Positions 51,701 to 63,160 of a DNA stretch of 64,000 nucleotides are shown here, piece by piece. Each line of letters opens with the position of its first letter. The first letter of the stretch is position 1. The DNA is taken from contig NC_091877.1 in the NCBI RefSeq assembly GCF_019399895.1, forward strand, positions 3,038,001-3,102,000. Direction: 5' to 3'. The notes below the pieces were generated by a model. The model saw only the letters and a list, made by a program, of their open reading frames with translations, did no database searches and was not told the origin of the DNA. This DNA is from Cardiocondyla obscurior (Eukaryota; Arthropoda; Insecta; Hymenoptera; Formicidae). The position numbers were made by a program, and so were the translations under genes.

Positions 51701-54291
51701 TCCCCCGGCTCCCCGTCTCTCCTCCGCTTTTCCTCGCTGCGTAACATCGACGCGAGCGGCGTAGGTGTTTTATTTCCCTCCGCGGGAGAGAGAAAGAGAG
51801 AGATATATCGATGACGACAACCAAATGACATTAAACTCGCTTGCCGGTTTACGTTTATACTGTAACTCCTCGCGACGTCCTTCCGTTTTCGTCGTAGGTG
51901 TGAAGGGAGACAGAATGACGTCGCGGGTGAAGATTATCGGCGCCTTGGGGTGAATGGAGCGCTACTATTGTGTATCGCTGTCTCGGCGTTATTTTTATGT
52001 AATTATATATAGTTCCTGTTCCACTCGGGACGGAACTCCGCTTGAGGGCAAAGGGCGTAGTACCCCGCGACAAGACCGCGTCGTACACCTGCCGGCCCTT
52101 CCACTTCTCCTCTCTCGCGGCTCTGACATTTTCCGAGTTAAAACGCGTCTTGCGCAGCGAAATTGATCGAGCAACAAATCGCTTATCTGGCGCTCATTCT
52201 TGATCTTTTGTCGAAGGTAGACGAGCAACTTGCCGCTCGGCTTGACCGCCAATACCTCGTTAACTATAATTAGACATAAACGGATAATTCATCGCTTTTA
52301 GAACGCGCTCTTTAGGTTTTTTTTGTTGCCGCGTGAAACGAAAACTCAGGAGTCAATTCTCTTTTTCAGTAAGCAGTATCGCCTTCGATAACAGGAAGGA
52401 GAGATGGAACTCAGATTAACCGGGACCGCAAAAGAAATCTGTCTTGATATTTTCAAATGCTGTTCGTACTTCCTAATTTTTTTTTTTTTCTCTTTTCTTT
52501 TTGCGAATAATATTGTTATAGAATATATTTATAGAATATCGTTTAAACCGCTCTGAAAATTATAGAACGATCAGTCGTCTATTCGGATGCAATAATTACT
52601 ACGTTCTTTTTGCAGCAGGAAGGTATCGGACTAATGGAAGTGCAAGATTAAGATTTCATGGTGAATGAATAAAAAATGAGGAGTCCGCAATTCGTTATTT
52701 ATGAGGTCCGTTTTGGATACCTAGTCGTCTGAAGAGAATCGAAAAGTTTGGAATTATGGATCAAGACGTGGACGACTGCTGATAATAGCAAATGTTAATA
52801 GAGATCAAGATAATGAGACGTTTAACCATATTTCTTGTACAGATTGAAAATTTTTAATGCAGAAGACGTTTCAGCTGGCAGCAAGAACTGCGTTTAACTT
52901 TTGTTATCTTGATCTCTATTAATGTTTGTCGAATCGTAGACTTAATCTACTATTTTATTCTCGCGCAAAACTTCCGAGGGCAGGCAATTAACGTTTACCG
53001 GTTTAAATAATATTATCGAGGCCACAAGGCGATGCTTTTCGTTACGCGGGGAGGCGATTTTGCGCCTTGGGGTTCTGTGCTGTTATAAATAAATTTAGAT
53101 AAGTCGCCACTTCGCTCTAGTCATGACTAGAACCAGGACGCCAAGTGCAAGCGAAGTGGAAAGCCGCGTTCGAGATGAGTTTTCGAGTGAATCCCGGCAT
53201 ATTAATTTGAGGACAGTCGTACATTCATTCTGTTAGGTCGACGATGCCGATGCGTTGATATAAGATAATAATAGTCATCTGTATTTACGCCGCGAACGTG
53301 CAGCCTAGGAAAAGTGCGAGTCTAGGCACGTCGAGGACGATATCCGTCGACAAATTAAGCTGAACATTTTGTGCTGAAAGCGTGACTACCCGAAAGTTCA
53401 TCGGTTGTTAGAAAAGAAACGAAATGTTTAATTGAACGTGAATTCTACTTCCATCTACGCGCTGCAAATTGTTCTTTATGCGTGAAGAATTGCTCTTTAA
53501 AAAAATTTGATAATTTGAAACAATTTCTTCTTCTGTGTTGCGCAAACTTGAGATGCATCTGCGTCTTCGAGATGTAGATATGAATAAGTCGGACAGAATC
53601 GCATGTTTACACGCGCTGCAGACACGCGGGTCTTTCGTTCGTTCTGCTCAAATCATGCCGAGTGTCAATTAGCGATGCCGACGCGAGCGTTCTCGGCCGC
53701 ACGCTGGAACGGGCCGGCACGTTAATTTTAGCGTAATGGATCGATCTAAGAGGAGGATGCGTTTTTAAATAGCCTCTCCCCTGAGAGATCTATCGTGCAC
53801 TTGTTTCGGAACCGTACTGACGATGAAAATATATATCGCTTGTGTTGAGATCGTAATATCCGTTAAAATAAACGTAACGCGTACACCAGAAAATCGCCGT
53901 TGAAATTTGAAGCGAATAAGCTCGCTACGTGACGATATAAATCAGCATTATAGTGTGGTTTATCATCATAAAAAAGGTTCGGCTTCACGTCGAGTGGATT
54001 AATGAATCAGCATTGCGATAGGAGTAACTAACACGCGCGTGAACAATGTTTCTTTACATTTATCTTTATATTATCAAGTTGAAGAAAAAATTGTCATTAT
54101 CGCGCCACGTAATTCTCATTAAAAAATTATCAAAATTTAATATAGTTTTTAACTGCATATAGCAGTTCGTGTAGCATTTACGTGCCGCTTACGTTCTCGC
54201 CATATAGTTTTCCTTCTGTTCGTGTCCCGATTGTATCTGTGCGCAAGATACCCGATAATTGTCTACAATTAACAACATGAATTGACCGTAG
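51675..54291 (+). other. Probable 5' intron of the FGD-type gene
   Basis: Non-coding DNA between the likely leader and the first sure coding exon, whose acceptor is GACCGTAG|G at 54291. It contains a strong inverted repeat at 52788-52929 and no supportable coding exon. A CAGCAG acceptor-like site occurs near 52617. Confidence 0.4.
52788..52929 (+). ncRNA. 31-bp stem hairpin, candidate structured RNA
   Basis: Bases 52788-52818 pair with 52899-52929 without a bulge or gap. The central 19 bp (52795-52813) are perfect. The other 12 positions are six Watson-Crick and six G-U pairs if read as plus-strand RNA; on the minus strand those six would be A-C clashes. The loop is 80 bases and is flanked by a direct repeat, CGTTTAAC (52819-52826 and 52891-52898). 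It may be a small-RNA precursor or a structured intronic element. A terminal-inverted-repeat element relic is the alternative. Confidence 0.4.
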
Positions 54292-54292
54292 G

Positions 54293-57060
54293 ATGCAACG
54301 AAGTCAGCTGAGGGACATCTCATCCTGGATGACGCGTCTGTTCCCGGAGCCTGGAGACGGTAGCAGTCGGACGGTCGAGGGATTCAAAATGTTCGGCTCG
54401 AGAAACAGCTCGGCCACCAGTACGTTTTACACGGATCTGGAAATCACGGAGGACAAGCAGGAACTTGAACAGGAGCAGGACGAACATTCCAAAGCGCCAC
54501 ATTTACCGGAGCAGAAAAGTACAACCAGCGAAAATGGAAACTCACAAGATTCGGATGCAGCAGCAACAGGTGTTGAGGAGCAACGATACGTCAGACATTC
54601 CTTCCACAGGATCGCAAGTTTCGGTGGCTTCCCGCGATTTCAGCCATTTGTCATGTCCGCTTCCACGCCCGCCGAATGCATTGATATCACGAGGCACGAG
54701 GAAACTTCTACGGAAACGTCCTATATTAAAATGTCGCATAGTGTTCTAGAATATAGAAGTAGCAGGTGTGTGAAAATTTGAACGAAAAGTTAATGCAACT
54801 AATATATTTTAAGTTTAACAAAATATAAAGCTTGTATTTTTTAACACAAACAGGTACGTAGCTTCGGAGAGGAGGTCTCATCAGTATACATTAGATACCT
54901 ACGCGGTAAGCGAATCTGAGAGCGAGGAGGAGTCAGAAGAAGCGAGATCTTCGGAAACAGACTCCGCCATAGTGGCTGATCATACGGAAGAGTCAATATC
55001 AGAGCCTAAGTTGCTTACGAAGAAGGGTTCTCCCGATTCGAAGCGAAAGAAGGCCTTACGCGTTGCGCAAGAGTTACTAGCTACTGAAAAAAATTATGTC
55101 AACATTCTACATTTGATCGACCAAGTATTTCAATTCAGGGTTGATCAGGAAAACAGAGCACATCCGATGTTCCCTCCAGAGACTGTCCAGCACATGTTCT
55201 CAAATATTAAATCTATTTATAAATTTCACAACGATTTTCTATTACCGCAATTTGAGGAGAGAATGCAATGTTGGGACTCAAATCCGAAAATCGGTGACAT
55301 AATGAAGAACTTTGCGCCATTCCTCAAGATGTATACAGAATATGTAAAAAATTTTGATTACGCAATGAATTTGATAAGCACTCTACAGAATAAGGTTCCC
55401 AGGTTTGCAGCGATTGTTAACGAAATTCAAAAGCTTGACGAATGTGCTAAATTATCATTAGCACACCACATGTTGAGTCCTATACAGAGGCTACCGCGAT
55501 ATGAATTACTCCTCAAGGATTATTTACGAAATCTAACTGAGGATAATCCAGATTACGAAGATACAAAAAGTAAGTCGATAAATTAATATAACTAAAACTG
55601 TATAAATTTTTGTGTATGTTCCGAAATATATATTTTAACGGGTTATTTATTGTGAAACATTTTTGTGATTTTACAGAAGCTTTGGAATTAGTGTCAACTG
55701 CCGCAAATCATACAAACGAAGCAATGAAAAAGATTGATAAATTTAAGAAGCTTTTGGAAATCCAAGAAAGTATATATGATGTAACTGATCTAGTCAGTGC
55801 GACTCGCGAACTAGTAAAAGAAGGACGTATAGTGAAAATCTCAGCGCGTAGTGGCGATCATCAGGAGAGACATTTATTTTTGGTAATTAATAATTAATAA
55901 TTTATACATCGTTTATTAATGTTTGAGAAATATAAAAATATTCAATTGCAATTGCTTATCTCTTTCCAGTTTAGCGATTTATTATTACTCTGCTCAATAA
56001 GACTGATACCCGGTCCTATGTACCGATTAAGAGCTAAATTTTTGGTGGAAAATTTACAAGTAGTCGAAGGAGATAATCTAGAAACTGCAAACACGTTTTA
56101 CGTAAGGGACGAAAATAAAAGCGTCGAATTGTATACGCATGGTGCAGCGGAAAAGGCAGCCTGGTTGGACGCACTATTCCAAACGATGCAAGAAATCATG
56201 AGACGCAAGGCCAGTTTGAAAACTGGAAGTAATGTTAAAACTTCTTTGGTCAAAGCTGACGACGTAACAAGGTGCATGGTTTGCGAGGTTATTTTTTCTG
56301 TGATGAAACGAAAGCATAATTGTCGGGCTTGTGGAATAGTGAGTATTGAGCGAGATTAAATCTCTGATTACAAATTATTTTGTAATGATAATTATTTATA
56401 CGATATTTCTATTGTTTTGCAGGTGGTTTGTAGTAAATGCTCAAATCAGAAATTATTATTTGAAGACAATAAGAATATGAGAGTATGCAGGTTATGTCAT
56501 GCCGCACTTACTCAACCGCTTACTAAATCACCGTCGTCACCGTCTGGACCAGTGCCAAGTTTGCTACAGGTATCGGCGAGTGCGCCATCAGTATTATCGG
56601 GATACCTGTTACTGAAAACGCAGGCCAGTAAGCCTTGGACAAAACGATGGTTCGCGTTGCATGTTGATTTCGTTCTATATTCGTTCAAATCGGAATCGGA
56701 GAGCATGGCCATGACAGCGACGCCTATGCCAGGCTTTATGGTTACGGAAGGTATAAAATTACCCGATGAAGACCCCTTAAACACGAAAGATCGGATAAGA
56801 GCATTCAAGATGCATCACTCGAGAAAATATTACTATCTTCAAGCGTCTTCTCAAGAGGACAAAGAGAAGTAAATACAGAAATTATTTAAACCATCTGCTT
56901 TCTTAGATAACTAAATAAATAAATGGAACTTAATATATTCTCCTGAATTTTTAGATGGATGAATGCATTGGAGTTGGCTACAAAGGCAGAACTACCTCAT
57001 TTAATGCAGGTGGAAAACGAAAACGCACAAGAAAGTCAATCGATGAACGATGTACAATGA
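54293..57060 (+). CDS. FGD-type Rho/Cdc42 guanine nucleotide exchange factor, DH-PH-FYVE-PH (6 exons)
   Basis: Exons: 54293-54765, 54854-55569, 55677-55882, 55970-56338, 56423-56868, 56955-57060; 771 residues. The first 220 residues are acidic, Ser-rich and disordered. The DH (RhoGEF) domain spans about 222-420 (RVAQELLATEKNYVNIL, and LSPIQRLPRYELLLKDYLR near its end). PH1 follows to about 540. A FYVE-type zinc finger spans about 562-615 with four CxxC pairs. PH2 spans about 645-745 (SGYLLLKT, WTKRWFALH, KWMNALE). This order is diagnostic of the FGD1-4/6 family, which activates Cdc42 at membranes and shapes actin. The FYVE basic motif reads RKHNCRACG, with Asn582 where FGD proteins usually have His. 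The ATG lies one base after a splice acceptor, so an extra upstream coding exon remains possible. I cannot say which FGD paralogue it matches best. Poly(A) signal 57868-57873. Confidence 0.92.
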
Positions 57061-58865
57061 AAAACGAAAAAAAAAGTTCTCGTTACTCCTCCGTGGAGTA
57101 CAGGGCCTCTAAACAACGTCTGTCACTCTTATTTAGAGCATAGGGCTCCGTTTTACAATTTTTTTTAACCATTATTATTTTCACGATGATGGTTATCAAT
57201 TAATCACTAGAGAATGGTCTTAAAGGCAGTAGTAAGAGAAGGCTGTAATTCTTTTACGGCCTAAAATACTCTTGGGGAATCGCCACTTCCGAGAGGATAG
57301 CGAATAAAGCCTTGTCGATTTTCGGATGGATTTAAACTCGAATCCTCTGAGCAGCGCGCGGTCTTATTGCGCTATGATCGCCTCGTATGTACAATGAATA
57401 TTCGTACCTTTGTATCAACCAAACTAGCCAATTTTTTACTACTGTATTCGTAAATAAGAAGACGATATGGCAATGTAAGATAATCGTTAGTGGTTAATTA
57501 GCTATATTTAAAATGACGTTAACTTATGTTTTATATATATATATATTATATATATATTGTTATTAGTATATATATATTACAAGAGAGAAATCGAGTCAAT
57601 AGCGGCCATCGCCGAAAAACGCTTGTTGTTTTGTATAATGTTCTGTTATAGTATATTTATATATATGTCTCGTTCTATCACGATACGCTGTGCTGACCGT
57701 AATATGCAATGGAAGTTGATACATCGCAACGCTTTGAAAAGTTAATTATGTGCTTCAGTGATAGTGTGTTATTTAACGCGTCTACTAATGTGAGCGCGCG
57801 CGTGCAAAATCGCGTTTTTTATTAAAATTGATTTTATCAAATATGCAATAGATTCGATAGTTTTATCAATAAATTTATTCCGTCAATTAAAAATTTTATA
57901 GCTTTTAAATACTACTTAGTAGTTCCTATCTAGCGTTACAGACTATCGCAATAACTACAAATTTTATTACATTTACTAGAGGCATTTTGGCACAAAAGTG
58001 CATTCGCATATCTACCGATTATTCCGCATCTGTGCATTTATCACGTTTCTTGAACTGCACATACAAATCGTCAGCTGCGTACGTGAAATGGCATTAATGT
58101 CATTTAAAACATCCTTGTTGTTCGTTTAGCAGACGTAGCAGAGAGTGTGATTCGAGAAGTTCGTGATTAACGTCACTTTTGCAATTAGTAAAAGTAAAAA
58201 TAATACCATAAAAAAAAAAAATTAAGACGATTATTGTGTAAATTTATATGTCGAGTTGATATACGTGTATAAAAAGAAAATTATGACATATCTCTTTTTT
58301 ATGTGATATACATTTTTTATAATCGACCTACGTTATTAGAGCCTAATATCGAATGCCAAAGATGCACAGAACTTTTTATGTTCTCTCTGTTCTCAATGGA
58401 ATAAAGTTTTGCAAATTAGAATATTTAGAATTTTCTGTTTCTTATACATTTATTTTTTTTATTATCAACCTAAAGCCTGGTGTGATAAGCATATACGCAG
58501 TAGATCCTTTCTCTTGCATAATCCCAAAATTCCTTTTCCCATAAATAATATCTATATTTTTTAAAAAAGCAATTGTGTGAAAAATGAACAAAATCGCAAG
58601 TACGACTACCGTATTCTGGATCGGTAAAAGCTCGTAAATGTGAAATGCACATGAAAAATGACGAAGGATACTTCAACACATTTTTTTAACACAATTTTCT
58701 TATCATTTTTAACATCGCATTTGTTTTATATTCTTACCTTGAAACAGAATATCGTTGTAACTGTTATTGATGCTACAGTATGAATGTGTAACATTTATCA
58801 TTTATGCGTATTTGAGCGTAAAATAAATTGATAACATACACGTTAAGTGACATACATTGCACATT
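57061..58865. other. FGD 3' UTR and intergenic DNA
   Basis: About 800 bases of AT-rich 3' UTR reach AATAAA at 57868-57873. Beyond it lies AT-rich intergenic sequence with TA repeats (57531-57575) and no gene I can support. Confidence 0.6.
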
Positions 58866-58870
58866 AATCA

Positions 58871-58907
58871 GATAAGATAAGCGTAGCAAGTTTTGTGTAT
58901 ATATATA
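58871..58907 (+). promoter_or_regulatory. TATA-rich promoter with paired GATA motifs for the small secreted peptide
   Basis: GATAAGATAA at 58871-58880 is two overlapping GATA-factor sites. TATATATA at 58898-58907 follows. Transcription near 58930 would give a short 5' exon ending at the donor ATATA|GTAAGT at 58986, spliced to the acceptor TTTACAG|C before 59138. Confidence 0.4.
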
Positions 58908-59154
58908 TGTATACATATATACTTATTTGTGCCAGTCCAGACGCAGGTGTAATCTACGACACTTCTTTCTCCAGCTAAACTATATAGTAAGTATTACAGT
59001 CGCAATTTCTTTTTAAACTTTTTATATTAACGGAACGTTGCAGCATAATTTTAGAAACTTGTAATTATATCTGAATTATTTCTTAATTCATGACAAGCAT
59101 TTTAACTTATATATTTTATTAATTTAAACATTTACAGCGCATTCTTCTACTAAA

Positions 59155-59513
59155 ATGACGTACTTAGTGTTTGCTTTAATCATTATGGTCGCTACCAACG
59201 GCGTAATGACTGCTCCTAGTGTCGCGGATTCTAAGGCTGTATGTTCTCCTTGGCTCGGATACGTAAGTATATGATACAAAATAAAGACAAAATAGCTTGA
59301 CTTATTTTTAAATTTAAAATTATGTTCACGTTTTATATAATTTTAACTAATTTTAATTTTAATTATCGTTATAATAATAAATTATAGTGTCAGACTACCG
59401 GGGAATGCTGCCGTGACTTACTCTGCATGGGGTATTCACTTAAATGTGTACCCGGAAAAATTGCAAACGATAACAGGCCTGTCGGAGATGGACCGTTTCC
59501 CCCAAAATATTAA
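59155..59513 (+). CDS. Small secreted six-cysteine knottin-like (ICK) peptide precursor (2 coding exons)
   Basis: Exons 59155-59262 and 59388-59513 give 77 residues. A hydrophobic signal peptide covers about 1-20. After a short Ala/Ser/Lys segment come six cysteines at 30, 37, 43, 44, 49 and 56, spaced C-x6-C-x5-CC-x4-C-x6-C, which is the inhibitor cystine knot pattern. The tail is charged, then ends in GDGPFPPKY. The intron splits the protein exactly before the second cysteine, in phase 0. A non-coding first exon is likely (about 58930-58986). AATAAA lies at 59634-59639. The pattern resembles the omega-conotoxin-like OCLP1 peptide described in honeybee brain; that identity is inference. It may be a neuro-active or venom-type channel modulator or a housekeeping secreted peptide. 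The sequence alone does not decide. Confidence 0.85.
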
Positions 59514-59639
59514 AACGAGAAAAATTCAACGCTGACGTTAAATGCTGGAAGAATAAAAATAAGAATGTGCAAACCATTTAATTATTACATTAAAAGACAT
59601 TCAAATAACTCAAGACAGTTATTCAATTTCTAAAATAAA

Positions 59640-60113
59640 GTATCGGTTATAAAAACATCGCGTGTATAGAGATTGATTCTTTAATTATTTCCCATGTGAC
59701 TTTCCCCGATACCCAAGTGAGAACGTCTACAATCTGGCATTATATCTTTATCTCAATCAGGAAAGAGATAGATCAGGTCGTCGGCCCGCGAAATCATTTC
59801 TTCAAGTAGTACAATCGATCGTTTTTCGGACGCGCGTCGTTGGGCACATTTTCGTAATGAGCGGCCAAAATTATCGATGAGTGCTGTCTGTTGGCTCATC
59901 GGTGATAATAGCGCGGCACCAGCAACGCCTCTCACCCGCGACGCAGGGTGGAATTGACGAAGAAGAAGAAGAAAAAAAAAAGCGGGTCCCGGTTCGAAAG
60001 AAGCGGTGGCCGAACGGGACGCGAGGTGAGAACGAGGGCAACGTCGTTGGAGGGCGAGGAGTAAAGGACGAGCAATGCTGTTAAGTCGTATGTCGAGTGA
60101 TGCCAAAGTTAAA
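59640..60113. other. Intergenic DNA
   Basis: Becomes GC- and CpG-rich towards the TATA box at 60114. A 161-codon minus-strand frame (59753-60238) overlaps the promoter and a GA repeat and looks like chance. Confidence 0.5.
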
Positions 60114-60341
60114 TATAAATGCGGGCCGTGAGAGAGAAAGAGAGAGAGAGAGAGACGAAGCGTCGCGACGCCCATCCTGGATCGATGATCCAGCACCGGG
60201 GCCAGTCTCTCTGTGGTTCGCGTCGCGAGATCCACCATAGGAATCTTCCTCCCTTTCTCTCTCTCTTCTACTTAACATTTCGCCAACACCTTGGTCTATC
60301 AATCGCGACACAAGTTCCTTATCCGCGATCGGCTTTCAACC
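60114..60341 (+). promoter_or_regulatory. Likely promoter and non-coding first exon of the right-edge gene
   Basis: TATAAAT at 60114-60120 is followed by a GA-repeat leader (about 60129-60155) and, at 60341, a strong donor, AACC|GTGAGT. The next good plus-strand acceptor in front of a coding exon is at 63108. A first exon of about 60145-60341 is inferred. An alternative start near 62520-62830, with CCAAT and TCAGT-type initiator motifs, is also possible. Confidence 0.35.
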
Positions 60342-63108
60342 GTGAGTTTCACAGTGTATCTTCAAGAAAAGAACAAAAGTGCGAATTACTTTCGGAGTAG
60401 AATTTAATTTTCATTGAGGAGATTGAACGGGCATCGATATATATCTAGCTGGGTCGAAAGTTCCTTCAATTTGCCGGTAACTTGTGTTACGTGGCTTCTG
60501 GGATAATTCAATTATAATTTTACTACTTTAAATTGTTCAGTAAACTTTTTTTCAAAGATATAAAGTTTTCCCTTGTAAGATTAAATAATATCTATTCAAG
60601 TTATTGTTGTTAAAATTATGATTGAGAGATCTTGGAATATCCTATGTTCTACAAGTCGCATGTGGGTGGTTTGCTTGCGTATGCGACGGTCACGGATGAT
60701 TGCGTAATTTATATATTGATCGTCATATTAAAATGATTTTATTTTAATTCGTTACTTACGATACTGGGATTTTATCTTTTAACCCAAGATTCTGTGCTTT
60801 CTCTACCGCTATTAATAAAACGAGCCGTACGATAATTTTAATGTTCCACGCAATATTAATCTGATAAACAAATTTCTCATAGTCATCAAACAAAATTGTA
60901 AGTAAAATGATATAAAAAAAAATTCTCCATAGTCAGGTATATTTCTTTGATCCAGAGCGAGAATTGTTTTCAATTTGTTTTTTTTTTTTAATAAAGTTTT
61001 AGAGTACCTATTTCATCTAAGAATCTATAAATAGATAAACTTTGCGCAACACACCAATAATACAAAGTCAAGTTTAATGAATTCTCTTGAAATAGCCGAA
61101 GAGAATAATGCAACAAATGAAACTCGCATCGAAGCTGAGTGATCGCGAAGCTCATTCAATGATATGTAAAATTCTACGTTCGTAACGTGATCGCCGATAA
61201 TGTTGCGAGGTTGATAAATGAGGGTGAGCGCCAATAATAATTGCCGAGCAACAAGCTAGTGCGGACGATTCTGTCAGCGACATTCATTTCGAACGTCGAC
61301 TATTTCTGATCATCAATTTAGAGAGATCTTATTTTTGGATGCAGCATCCGAGGTCCAGGATCCAGCCGGCCGTTAACGTTCGACTGGCCTGTTGATCCGT
61401 TCTCGCATTAAATTTTTCAGCAATCTAACTCCGAGCTCTTTACTTTAGTTTTATTTTGCGTGACCAAGATCATAATTTCGGTATTTAAGTAACAAACAAT
61501 TTGCTGCCACTATTAACATTCTAACATTAACGTCTACTATATATTGTATATATATATATATTTTTTTTTTTTTAATTATTTGCCAATAATAATATTAATA
61601 CAAGTATTGGATAAATAAATATAAATATATATAAATTAATTTAATTATTTTAAGGCAGAAAATCAGGGAAGAAGCTGTGACACTTATCGGGAGATTTATG
61701 AGCGAGATAGATCGTTGCTTTTCATATCTTAAAGATTGCGTTTGTCAGGTGATTACGTTCCGCAGTCCACGTGTGCGGTCAACCCGGCGCGGCCGCGATA
61801 GACGATTACAGCTGTTAATATCCGTGTCAGTTGCCGAAATACCCGACGCAGTCATTGCGAATATACCTGCCGGCTTGTCGGGCGCGTGTATAAACGCCAT
61901 GTCGATCGGAAATAGAAATAGCACTATATTTAGCCGGCCTACACTCGCGGTATCTGGCTAAAAAGCACAAGACTTTTCGTCTACGTGCGTTTAGACCGCA
62001 CAACGGACTTCCCCTTTCGATTTAACGGCGCGTAAAGTAGCTCTAAACAATAGAAGGAAGCGTAGAAATAGCTCTCGTTGCACGTGTCGCTAGAGACTTC
62101 GAGAGGTAGCGAGAACGACTTGAAAATCCCGACATTGTTATCTCGTATAATGTACTCGCCGGAAAGAGAACGATTTTTTTTTCCCCAGAATTCCTAACGC
62201 TTCGTAAAAACTGCGTAAGTTGAGATGCAATAATTGTGGCCCGAGAGGAGCGTGACGCATTTGATACGTCTGGCCGAAATTAAATAGACGTCGAAATTGA
62301 ATAGATATAGTCTGCCGTTTTCGCAGCTGCCAAGATCTGGCGGTATCAACGAACTCTACGGTCGAGATTAGTCGAAACGCATCTCGATAGATTTCCGAAA
62401 GGTACAAAGCGGCCGCTCAAGCCGCATCTTGTCGCTAAAATTGATAGATATTCTCAAAATTTTCCTACGTTACACCTGACAGCCGCAATAATAGAAATCC
62501 AACTGTTTCATTGGTTCGGTGCCGTGGCTATTTATTATATACCTTCTGTTCTCTCTCTCTATCTTTCTCTCGCGTGCTTGCGTTCTCCCTGACATTTTGA
62601 TAATTACACGCGGATACCATTATTTCCGCATTAGTGTGCAAAAGTTCATAGGTATACATACGTACGAGCCGGCACTCACCTATTTCGAGAAACTTTTGGC
62701 CATGTGCCACGTAGAATAGCCGACGCTATTATGCGACCCGGAGTTCACTTGTCTTAAGGTTCATCCGTGGGCTTTTGTTTTTCCAAAAATATTCACTGTC
62801 AGTCAGACGTCAGACTCGTGTCTCGTCACTTGCCCATCGGTACGATGTTCCGCGATTTTACTCAGTACGCGAGTTGAAATTTTACAGAGAAATACACGTT
62901 CGATTGATCAGCATTCAATTTAAAAATTAGACCGACTAACATTGAAATGTTATTTACCTAATATAAAACTCGTTTAAATACAGGCTTAGAGATGCGACCT
63001 ACCGCTTCGACTAAAAATGCAGTCAAAATTAAATATCTAATTGTAATTAAATTACATTGATATGATGATAATTTCGGGTAATTAACTGAATCGTTCTTTT
63101 CGTTACAG
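60342..63108 (+). other. Probable first intron of the right-edge gene
   Basis: Non-coding DNA with TA repeats (61545-61560), T runs and no supportable exon on either strand. Confidence 0.4.
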
Positions 63109-63110
63109 CG

Positions 63111-63149
63111 ATGTTAGCTTATAAGCGAGGCGAAATGGGCAACAGTTGA
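63111..63149 (+). promoter_or_regulatory. Upstream open reading frame in the leader
   Basis: The exon starts at 63109 and an ATG follows two bases later. It opens 12 codons and stops at TGA 63147-63149, 11 bases before the main ATG at 63161. Such a placement could reduce translation of the main frame. Confidence 0.6.
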
Positions 63150-63160
63150 AGCGGTCAGAA

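Noticed and set aside
59980..60010. tRNA-like B-box (GGTTCGAAA)
   Set aside because: No matching A-box or foldable cloverleaf around it. No tRNA gene was found in the window.
59753..60238. 161-codon minus-strand open frame
   Set aside because: Covers the GA-repeat leader and promoter of the right-edge gene in antisense; low-complexity Leu/Ser runs.
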